From Akkermansiaceae bacterium (GTDB lineage: Bacteria; Verrucomicrobiota; Verrucomicrobiia; Verrucomicrobiales; Akkermansiaceae): 64,000 nt of DNA. Under the pieces are notes generated by a model. It searched no databases. It had not been told where the DNA came from and saw nothing but the letters and a program-made list of their open reading frames with translations. The DNA is taken from the NCBI GenBank assembly GCA_013041925.1, contig JABDRB010000009.1:62001-126000 (forward strand). Direction: 5' to 3'. Shown piece by piece: positions 52,889-60,309 of the stretch. The translations under genes were made by a program, and so were the position numbers. Positions within the stretch are counted from its first letter, which is position 1, and the number at the start of each line of letters is the position of its first letter.

Positions 52889-54832
52889 ATGTCCCATATC
52901 TCATCCTCTCTCGATAGTGCAGTGGCCGCAGGTCATCTGCTGGAGTCGTCCCGTGATAACATCCATGGCCTTCTTGCAGGCACGACCAGTCCTGTTGCGG
53001 CCGACGCGATAGCTGAGCTGTTGGAGGTGGGTGCTTGGGAAGAGCTCAATGACCGCTTTTATAAAACGTTGGCCTTTGGCACGGGCGGCTTGCGTGGCAG
53101 GACGATAGGTCGCGTGGTGACCGGCGCCGAGCAGGGAGTGGGCGGACCGAATGATCGGCCAGAACATCCCTGTGTGGGCACGGCATCGATGAATTTTTAC
53201 AACCTCAGCCGTGCTGTGCGCGGGATGGTGATTTACCTGAAGCGATACCTCGCGGAAACGGGAGCCGATCGCCAACCTGTGTTTGTGTTTGGTCATGACA
53301 CACGTCATTTTTCGCGCGATTTTGCGGAGTTTTGCGCCAAGGTCTGCACTGAGCTTGGATGTGATGTGCATTTGTTTGATGGTCCGCGTGCCACGCCGGA
53401 GATTTCTTATGCGATCCGCGCGTTGAATGCGGATGCGGGGGTGGTTTTAACGGCGAGTCATAACCCGGCGCACGACAATGGATTTAAGGCATACTTCAAT
53501 GAGGGCGCGCAACTGGTGGAGCCACATGCTGCAGGTGTGATTGCCGAGGTGAATGCCATTGTGAGCGAGTCGTATGATCGGCTTCCTGAAGGTGATCAGG
53601 GCACGTTGCATGTGCTGGCTGATGCGATGGATCGTCAGTACATGGACGATGCCAAGACCCAGCTTTTGCGTCCTGATCTGATGGCGGGGGGTGAAGAAAA
53701 AACCAAGGTGGTGTTTACCAATCTGCATGGGACGGGTGGGCATTGTATTGTGCCGTTGCTCACCGATCTTGGTTTTGATGTGTTGACGGTTCCTGAGCAG
53801 GACGTTCAGGATGGTCGCTTCCCGACGGTCGCGTCGCCCAACCCAGAGAATGCGCCGGCCTTGGCGATGGGGATTGAATTAGCGGACAAGGAGGGGGCGG
53901 AGATCGTGATTGGCACGGACCCCGACTGTGATCGTATGGGCGTGGCGGTCAGAAACGATGAGGGAGACATGCAATTGCTGACGGGGAATCAGATTGGCTC
54001 GTTGATGGCATGGTATCGGACCAAGACCTACTTTGATCAGGGGGTGATCACGGACTCGAATAGGAGTCGTGCCGTTTTAATTAAAACCTTGGTCACAACA
54101 GACCTTCAGCGTGCCATCGCGGAGAAATATGGCGTCGGCATTGTGGACACTTTAACAGGATTCAAATACATCTCTGCCAAGCTGCAGAAGTATGAGGATG
54201 CGATTCCTGCCGATAAAAAGGGCGACTACCGGACACTTAGCCCGGAGCAAAGCCGCGCCTTGCGTCTCGAGTATTCGCGGTTTTTCATTTTCGGAGGCGA
54301 GGAAAGTTACGGGTATCTGGGCACGGATACCATCCGCGATAAGGACGGGAATGGTGCGGCGGTGATGTTTGCGGAGTTGGCCGCCTATGCGCGGAGTGTG
54401 GGCAAGAGTTTGGCCGCACTGATGGATGAGCTTTACCGTGAGTTTGGTTATCATTTGGAAGTGGGTAAGGCGATGGTGATGGAGGGGGCTGATGGTGCTG
54501 CGAGCATCAAGGCACTGGCCGCATCCTACTCGGCTAACCCACCTGCGGAAATGGATGGTGCCGCCGTCACCCGCGTGCGTGATTTCTCCAAGGACGACTA
54601 TGAAGATGCGGAAGGGGATGCCTTACCTAAAGAGGGGATGTTGATCATCGACCTTGCGGACGGACGGTCATGCGCAGTGCGTCCATCAGGCACTGAGCCG
54701 AAAATTAAGTATTACCTCTTTGGGAAAGATGCCCCGACGCAGGCATTGAAAGCGAGTAAGGAAAAGGTGGCCAGTGGCTTGGAATCGCTCTGGGCGGCGC
54801 TTGAGGTCGATGCCAATCAGCGGATGAGTTAA
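52889..54832 (+). CDS. Alpha-D-phosphohexomutase (PGM/PMM family)
   Basis: A 647-residue phosphoglucomutase/phosphomannomutase. The phosphoserine loop is TASHNPAHDNGFK (near residue 193), the Mg site is GTDPDCDRMG, the sugar loop is FGGEESYGY, and the phosphate-binding loop is RPSGTEPKIKYY. It is longer than standard 450-550-residue enzymes and resembles the PgcA / PGM2-like branch. It converts glucose-1-P and glucose-6-P, or mannose or pentose phosphates. The lnt gene follows 9 nt later, so they are probably co-transcribed. Confidence 0.9.
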   Translation: MSHISSSLDSAVAAGHLLESSRDNIHGLLAGTTSPVAADAIAELLEVGAWEELNDRFYKTLAFGTGGLRGRTIGRVVTGAEQGVGGPNDRPEHPCVGTASMNFYNLSRAVRGMVIYLKRYLAETGADRQPVFVFGHDTRHFSRDFAEFCAKVCTELGCDVHLFDGPRATPEISYAIRALNADAGVVLTASHNPAHDNGFKAYFNEGAQLVEPHAAGVIAEVNAIVSESYDRLPEGDQGTLHVLADAMDRQYMDDAKTQLLRPDLMAGGEEKTKVVFTNLHGTGGHCIVPLLTDLGFDVLTVPEQDVQDGRFPTVASPNPENAPALAMGIELADKEGAEIVIGTDPDCDRMGVAVRNDEGDMQLLTGNQIGSLMAWYRTKTYFDQGVITDSNRSRAVLIKTLVTTDLQRAIAEKYGVGIVDTLTGFKYISAKLQKYEDAIPADKKGDYRTLSPEQSRALRLEYSRFFIFGGEESYGYLGTDTIRDKDGNGAAVMFAELAAYARSVGKSLAALMDELYREFGYHLEVGKAMVMEGADGAASIKALAASYSANPPAEMDGAAVTRVRDFSKDDYEDAEGDALPKEGMLIIDLADGRSCAVRPSGTEPKIKYYLFGKDAPTQALKASKEKVASGLESLWAALEVDANQRMS

Positions 54833-54841
54833 AGAGCCTGT

Positions 54842-56695
54842 ATGACGAGAGGAATGAATAAACCGGCACTTTGGCCGTGGTTGGCAGCGCTCGTCAGTGG
54901 TGTGCTACTGGCGATGTGTTTCCCAGGGTGGGATTGGCCTGGCATGGTTTGGGTGTGGATGCTGCCTCTTTTTCCTGCGATATGGCGGGGGCGGCGGAAA
55001 CGCTACGGGTTTGGGATCGGCTATGTAGCGGGTCTTGTTTTTTGGTTGTTAAATTTGAAGTGGCTGTGGACGGTGAGTGGGCTTGGGGCCATCGCGATGG
55101 CGGCCTTTCTGGCGCTTTACTTTGGGTTTTGGGGGGCGATTGCGGTGAGTGTGGGCAACCCGTGGCGGCAGAAAAAGACGGCAGAGAAAAAACCTCATCA
55201 AGGTAGTAAGATTCAGGAAAAAATCCTCAAGAAACAAGCGGCACAAAAAGGGGGTGGTGTGTTAGGTGGTGTGCTCAACGAGTCGACGCGCTCATTGAAG
55301 TTTGCATTGATCAATGCGGCTAGCTGGGTGGGGATCGAGTGGTTACGTGGTTGGTTGTTTACGGGTTTTGGTTGGAATGGTCTTGGGGTTGCGTTTCACG
55401 ACACTCCGGTGCTGGCGCAGGCGGCTGACTTGGTGGGTGTGACGGGGCTCGCCTTTTTACCTGTGTTGATGAGCGCGGTGATTGTCCAGACCGTGACACG
55501 ATTCAAGGGTGAGCTGGTATCAGGGAAGCTCCGGCCGCGGCTCGACTTCAGTGTGGCAGCGCTCATGCTGGCTGTGCAATTTTGTTATGGGGTTTGGCGG
55601 GTGAAGGATGTTGGGGGCTGGGAAACAGAGCGTGTGCGAGTGCTTCTGATTCAGGAAAATATCCCGCAGGATATTAAATGGGACCCCAAATCGGTGGCTG
55701 ACATTTTACAAGGATACGCGGATTCGACGACCGCTGCGGTGAAGGAGATTGAGGATGCTAATGTTGCATTGCTCCGGGCAAATATGGACGGCGAAGTGGT
55801 GGAGATGAAGCAGCCGGATTTGGTTATTTGGCCGGAGAGTGCGATGCCGAACCCACTGTTGTTTATCGAAGGTGATACGCGGCATTATCTCTATGGGGAT
55901 ACGGCGCATTTATTAGGTAATGAGATTCAACCGCTGGGGGCATTTTCCGTGATTGCGGGTATGAATCTTTTTGAAGCCTACCATTCCGATGGGCTGGTGC
56001 ATTGGAAAGAGGGCGGACGACAGTATAACAGCATCGCGGTGATTGCCCCAGGCGGTGCACTGGAAGAAAGCATTCAGACGTATCGTAAAATGCATCTCGT
56101 CCTCTTTGGTGAGTATATTCCGCTGGTGGACCGACTTCCCTTTTTGGGTAAACTTTTTAAGTTCTCTGCGGGTGCCGATTTTTCCGGTAACTTTGATGCG
56201 GGGACCTCGACGGACCCTTTGACTGTGACTGTGGGCGACGGTGAGGTGCAGTTGATCCCGAGTGTTTGTTTTGAAGATACGGTGGGGCGCTTGACGCGGC
56301 AGTTTGTGCGCCAGGCACCGCAGGTGATGGTGAATGTCACCAACGACGGGTGGTTCAAGGAAAGCGAAGCGGCGGCCCAGCATATGGCAAATGCGAAGTT
56401 CCGCGCCATCGAACTGCGCCGACCTCTGGTGCGATGTGCCAATACTGGCGTGAGTGGTGTGGTTTCTGCCACGGGGAGCCTGATGGACCCGATGACTGGT
56501 GCGCGTCAGGTCGTCGAGGACGCACAGGGGAACCACTTTGTGCGCGGGAATTTATACGGTCATGCTTACGCGCCTGTGCATGGTCCAGTGACGCTCTATG
56601 CGGTGGCTGGCGACTGGTTTGCCATGGTCATGCTGGCGGTGGTGGGTTTTGTCATGATGCGTGCGCTATTCACCCGCATCAATGAAGCCACTTAG
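54842..56695 (+). CDS. lnt: Apolipoprotein N-acyltransferase
   Basis: A 617-residue inner-membrane nitrilase-family enzyme that adds the third acyl chain to lipoproteins. Several N-terminal helices precede the periplasmic nitrilase domain with the triad Glu (WPESAMP, near 332), Lys (RKMHLVLFGEY, near 417) and Cys (SVCFED, near 475). It is about 100 residues longer than usual. A Lys-rich soluble insertion (about 105-140, PWRQKKTAEKKPHQGSK...) lies between membrane helices. Another insert precedes the catalytic Glu. ATG 54842 or 54854 may be the start. Confidence 0.9.
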   Translation: MTRGMNKPALWPWLAALVSGVLLAMCFPGWDWPGMVWVWMLPLFPAIWRGRRKRYGFGIGYVAGLVFWLLNLKWLWTVSGLGAIAMAAFLALYFGFWGAIAVSVGNPWRQKKTAEKKPHQGSKIQEKILKKQAAQKGGGVLGGVLNESTRSLKFALINAASWVGIEWLRGWLFTGFGWNGLGVAFHDTPVLAQAADLVGVTGLAFLPVLMSAVIVQTVTRFKGELVSGKLRPRLDFSVAALMLAVQFCYGVWRVKDVGGWETERVRVLLIQENIPQDIKWDPKSVADILQGYADSTTAAVKEIEDANVALLRANMDGEVVEMKQPDLVIWPESAMPNPLLFIEGDTRHYLYGDTAHLLGNEIQPLGAFSVIAGMNLFEAYHSDGLVHWKEGGRQYNSIAVIAPGGALEESIQTYRKMHLVLFGEYIPLVDRLPFLGKLFKFSAGADFSGNFDAGTSTDPLTVTVGDGEVQLIPSVCFEDTVGRLTRQFVRQAPQVMVNVTNDGWFKESEAAAQHMANAKFRAIELRRPLVRCANTGVSGVVSATGSLMDPMTGARQVVEDAQGNHFVRGNLYGHAYAPVHGPVTLYAVAGDWFAMVMLAVVGFVMMRALFTRINEAT

Positions 56696-56730
56696 AAATA
56701 ATGGATCCGCTCGGCCGTGAGGTTGATGGG

Positions 56731-57504
56731 TTAACGAACAACACCTCGCTCGCTGGTGCTGATGAAGTCGATCAGGCGAGCAACATGCACATCCTCTGCG
56801 TGTTCGGATGTCGCCAGCTCCTCGGTGAGCTCGGCCATGTTGTTTTTTTTGCTGAGGAAAAGTTTTTTGTAGGCCTTTTTCAGTGCGCGTCGGCTATCCT
56901 TGGGGAACCCACGGCGTTGTAGGCCGATTAAGTTGAGGCCGCGCACCGTGGCGGGATTGCCATCGACGATGGTAAATGGCGGGACGTCTTGCACGATTTT
57001 GGTGCAGCCACCGACGAGTGAGTGCTCACCGATTTGGCAGAACTGATGGACGCCGGAGAGGCCGGAAATAATGGCGAAGTCGCCGACGGCGCTGTGGCCG
57101 CCGAGTGTGGCATTGTTGGAGAGAATGCAGTGGTTGCCGACGAGGCAATCGTGGGCGACATGGGCGTAGGCGAGGAAGAGGTTATTGTTGCCGATGCGGG
57201 TGGGGACCTCCTCGGTGGTGCCACGGTGGATGGTGGTGTTCTCGCGGAAGGTATTCCCGTTTCCGATGATCAGAGCGGTAGGCTCGCCGTCGTATTTCAG
57301 GTCTTGGGTGAGCTGACCGATGGCCGCGAAGGGGAAAAAGGTGTTGTTCTCCCCGATGGTGGTGTGGCCTTCGATGACGACATGGGATTTAAGCACGCTG
57401 CCCGCGCCGATCTGGACGTTGGCCCCTACAACGCAGAAGGGGCCGACCTCCACGTCGCTGGCCAGCTTGGCAGTGGGGTCGATGATGGCAGTTGGGTGGA
57501 TCAC
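56731..57504 (-). CDS. lpxA: UDP-N-acetylglucosamine acyltransferase LpxA
   Basis: A 257-residue left-handed beta-helix acyltransferase, the first step of lipid A synthesis. Hexapeptide repeats fill residues 1-190 (IHPTAIIDPTAKLASDV, VGPFCVVGANVQIGAGS). The catalytic His lies in AHVAHDCLVGN near residue 120. A C-terminal helical region (LQRRGFPKDSRRALKKAYK) is typical. It follows lpxC-fabZ by 58 nt on the same strand. The 3' end is convergent with lnt. Confidence 0.95.
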   Translation of the reverse strand: MIHPTAIIDPTAKLASDVEVGPFCVVGANVQIGAGSVLKSHVVIEGHTTIGENNTFFPFAAIGQLTQDLKYDGEPTALIIGNGNTFRENTTIHRGTTEEVPTRIGNNNLFLAYAHVAHDCLVGNHCILSNNATLGGHSAVGDFAIISGLSGVHQFCQIGEHSLVGGCTKIVQDVPPFTIVDGNPATVRGLNLIGLQRRGFPKDSRRALKKAYKKLFLSKKNNMAELTEELATSEHAEDVHVARLIDFISTSERGVVR

Positions 57505-57562
57505 GGCGTGAGATGGCTGAGTCGGTGGTTTCCAGGGTTTTCGGCTTTGAGGCTTGTGCGCT

Positions 57563-58876
57563 TTAGTTATCGATCAAGGCAAACTTGAGTTCACCTGAGG
57601 AAACAACTTCACCGTTGACGATGCAGCGGCACACCGCGGAGCCAATACTGCGCCGGACCTTGATGATCTCGGCCTCGATAAAGAGCGTGTCACCCGGAAG
57701 GACGGGACGGCGCCACTTCACTTTGTCAACACTCATGAAGTATCCGATTTTCCCTTGGTTTTCAGGTTGGCGGAGGAGGACGATGGATGCCACCTGCGCC
57801 ATGGCCTCGACTTGAAGCACGCCCGGCATGATCGGGTGACCTGGGAAATGACCTTGGAAATAAGGCTCGTTGATGGTGACATTTTTGACCCCCGTGCACT
57901 TGTTGTCACCCTCGAAGTCGACGACGCGGTCGAGCATCAGGAATGGGTAGCGGTGTGGCAGGATCTTCATCACCTCATTGATGTCGAGCACAGCCTCGCC
58001 TTCGGGAATGACGAGGGGCGGCACCATGGTGCGCATCCGCATGTATTCGCGTTTGAGTTTGGACGCCATCTCGGTGTTGGGGCCGTGTCCAGGTTTGACA
58101 CAGATGACGTGGCCCATGATGCGTTTTCCGCTGAGCATAAGGTCGCCGATGAGGTCGAGCGTTTTATGGCGGGCGAATTCATTATCGAAGCGCATGGACT
58201 CCTTACTCATGACTTCATCGCCACGGACGACGACGGCATTTTCGAGGCTTCCCCCTTTGATTAGGCCTTTATCGAGCAGGGGTTTGACGTCCTCGTAGTA
58301 GACAAACGTCCGTGCGGGCGCGATTTCTGTTTCGTAAAGTTCGGGTGTGACCTCGCTTGAGAAATACTGGGTGAACCGGCCAGCAGGGCCGACATTGGTG
58401 CAGGACACACGGAATTTTTTATCCGGCACGATGGTGATGAGGGAGCCATTTTTGGTTTCGATGTGGATCGGCTCGCGGATTTCGTAAACTTTGCGTGGTT
58501 TATCCTGCGCTTCGATCCCAGCTTGTTTGATGAGCTCGACGTAGGGTTGGGATGATCCGTCACCGATCGGGGGTTCGTTGGCATCCATTTCGATGATGGC
58601 ATTGTCCACCCCCATGCCGCAGAGGGCAGAGAGGATGTGTTCGACCGTGTGAACCTTGACGGAGCCTTCCGCGAGGGTCGTGGCGCGCTCCACCGTCTGA
58701 ACCTTGTCGACATCAGCATCGATGAACGGCTGGTCATCAAGATCGACGCGGCGAAACTTGAATCCATGCCCGGCGGGGGCAGGTTTAAGGGTCAGGGTGA
58801 CTTTTTCTCCTGTGTGGAGGGAGGTTCCTTCCAGCGTGGCGCAGGAGGCGACTGTGTGTTCCATCTCGGCGGACAT
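57563..58876 (-). CDS. lpxC-fabZ: Fused UDP-3-O-acyl-GlcNAc deacetylase / 3-hydroxyacyl-ACP dehydratase
   Basis: A 437-residue bifunctional protein. The N-terminal LpxC part (about 1-290) has the zinc-site motifs VHTVEHILSALCGMG (near 70) and FARHKTLDLIGDL, and PARTFVYYEDV. The C-terminal FabZ part (about 300-437) has ILPHRYPFLMLDRV, FQGHFPGHPIMPGVLQVEAM and SVDKVKWRRPVLPGD. It deacetylates the LpxA product and dehydrates 3-hydroxyacyl-ACP. The fusion controls both lipid A and phospholipid flux from one chain. ATG 58876 is preferred: a TTGTCA-N17-TACAAG promoter ends 6 nt upstream. The frame is open to 58915. Confidence 0.95.
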   Translation of the reverse strand: MSAEMEHTVASCATLEGTSLHTGEKVTLTLKPAPAGHGFKFRRVDLDDQPFIDADVDKVQTVERATTLAEGSVKVHTVEHILSALCGMGVDNAIIEMDANEPPIGDGSSQPYVELIKQAGIEAQDKPRKVYEIREPIHIETKNGSLITIVPDKKFRVSCTNVGPAGRFTQYFSSEVTPELYETEIAPARTFVYYEDVKPLLDKGLIKGGSLENAVVVRGDEVMSKESMRFDNEFARHKTLDLIGDLMLSGKRIMGHVICVKPGHGPNTEMASKLKREYMRMRTMVPPLVIPEGEAVLDINEVMKILPHRYPFLMLDRVVDFEGDNKCTGVKNVTINEPYFQGHFPGHPIMPGVLQVEAMAQVASIVLLRQPENQGKIGYFMSVDKVKWRRPVLPGDTLFIEAEIIKVRRSIGSAVCRCIVNGEVVSSGELKFALIDN

Positions 58877-58882
58877 GCGGCG

Positions 58883-58911
58883 CTTGTAAGGTAAGCGGCC
58901 ACGGATGACAA
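58883..58911 (-). promoter_or_regulatory. Candidate promoter for lpxC-fabZ
   Basis: On the minus strand TTGTCA (58911-58906), 17-nt spacer, TACAAG (58888-58883), then 6 nt to the ATG at 58876. Confidence 0.5.
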
Positions 58912-59002
58912 GCATTTCAAGGGGGAGTGAGTCGCTTGCTTAGGGCGACCCGCCATCGAGGCGCAAGGATGAGCGGCTAGGCATGGATCGGCGGCATCGT
59001 AT

Positions 59003-59434
59003 TCACTTATGATCCGACTTCGTATTTTTCTCCTTTTTCCTGTTGAGAAGGAGGCCACGTATCGCCAGACCCACACCTGCGGCGATGAAGCTAAACATCA
59101 GCAAAAAGGTAGAGGACTTGATCTCCATCCTGAAGTGAATGCGGCTGACCATTTCGATCACGAGCATCGTCAGTCCTAGGCCCGCGAGCCACCACCCCCA
59201 CTTTTTAGATGAGTCATAAAACAAGACTCCCACACCCATCAAGAAGGGTAGAAAAACAATGCCCATGGAGGTTGTCTCCATCCCACTTCTGCCACCACCT
59301 ACCATTCTGCTGATGGCGCCATACTGACCCGTCGTGACATAGACCGAGTCCATAAAAAAATAGAGGCCGGCAATCACCAGCGCAATCCCACCAAGAAAAT
59401 ATCCTTCTCCTCCTTCATGTCCACCAGGTTTCAT
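59003..59434 (-). CDS. Small multi-helix membrane protein
   Basis: A 143-residue integral membrane protein with about four hydrophobic helices (GGIALVIAGLYFFMDSVYV, MGIVFLPFLMGVGVLFY, WWLAGLGLTMLVIEMV, LLMFSFIAAGVGLAIRG) and a Lys-rich cytoplasmic tail (RKKEKNTKSDHK). The N-terminus is Gly-rich (MKPGGHEGGEG). I do not recognise a named family. The frame is open to 59503, but MKPGG at 59434 is the more likely start. Convergent or adjacent units give no functional hint. Confidence 0.7.
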   Translation of the reverse strand: MKPGGHEGGEGYFLGGIALVIAGLYFFMDSVYVTTGQYGAISRMVGGGRSGMETTSMGIVFLPFLMGVGVLFYDSSKKWGWWLAGLGLTMLVIEMVSRIHFRMEIKSSTFLLMFSFIAAGVGLAIRGLLLNRKKEKNTKSDHK

Positions 59435-59686
59435 GTTCAGAATTTGCCACGTAGGCGACCGATCTGTAAATGAGATAGTTCGGGCAATAGGTAGCTTGAC
59501 CATCTGGGTTTAACGACAATGAGCAGCGGGAATGGTCTTTGTGGTTCTGCCGTGAAGTAGGCTTGCGCACCTTGAATTTGCGGTGCGAGGATCATTCGGT
59601 CGGGTGGGTTTTGAAAAATAAATAAAAAAAACTTCCAAGGATTTTTTCGCTCGTGTGTCAGATAGATAGAAGCATGATGTCACACA

Positions 59687-60256
59687 ATGCAGGCGAAAGT
59701 GCAACATAAGCTGATGAAGCTACGATCGAAATCCCGATTACGCGTCAAAGCATCAGAGAAATCTCGTATCGAAGATATCTTCGAAGCCGAGGAGACTCCG
59801 CTGTTGCGTTACGCATACGGTATGGTGATGCGACGCGAAGTGGCGGAGGAGATCGTGCAAGATGCATTTCTGAAGCTGCACAAGCACTGGAAAGACATCG
59901 ATCAGCCGCGCGCCTGGCTCTACCGCGCCACCCGAAACCTCTCACTGAACTACCTTAGAAAATACCAACGTGAATCCCTGACCGAGGATTCTGACATGGA
60001 ACCGACGGCTCACGATCTCCCCGATGTAGAGCTCGGGCGCATGGAAGCCATCGGCACCCTGCGTATCCTGATTGAAGAGCTTCCGACCGCAGACCGCGAA
60101 CTGATCCGACTTAAATACGATGACGAACTCAGCTACGGCCGTATTGGTGAAGCGCTGGAGCTTAGCACGGGCAACGTTGGCTACAAACTGCATCACCTCC
60201 TTAAACACCTATCTGAAGCCCTGCAAAAAGCCGGTATCAGCTCACCGCGCGGGTAG
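59687..60256 (+). CDS. ECF-type RNA polymerase sigma factor
   Basis: A 189-residue sigma-70-family factor with regions 2 and 4 only. Region 2 (about 30-95) includes LLRYAYGMVMRREVAEEIVQDAFLKL and RAWLYRATRNLSLNYLRK. Region 4 (about 130-180) includes LPTADRELIRLKYDDELSYGRIGEAL and the recognition helix GNVGYKLHHLLKHL. It starts a cluster with a membrane-anchored vWA protein and an exported protein. The vWA protein's short N-terminal cytoplasmic domain and single membrane helix are a plausible anti-sigma arrangement. An A-rich tract precedes the gene. Confidence 0.9.
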   Translation: MQAKVQHKLMKLRSKSRLRVKASEKSRIEDIFEAEETPLLRYAYGMVMRREVAEEIVQDAFLKLHKHWKDIDQPRAWLYRATRNLSLNYLRKYQRESLTEDSDMEPTAHDLPDVELGRMEAIGTLRILIEELPTADRELIRLKYDDELSYGRIGEALELSTGNVGYKLHHLLKHLSEALQKAGISSPRG

Positions 60257-60309
60257 GTCACCCAACGACAAGCAACAAACAAAGAATCACCCCATCACTC
60301 CGACAAACA

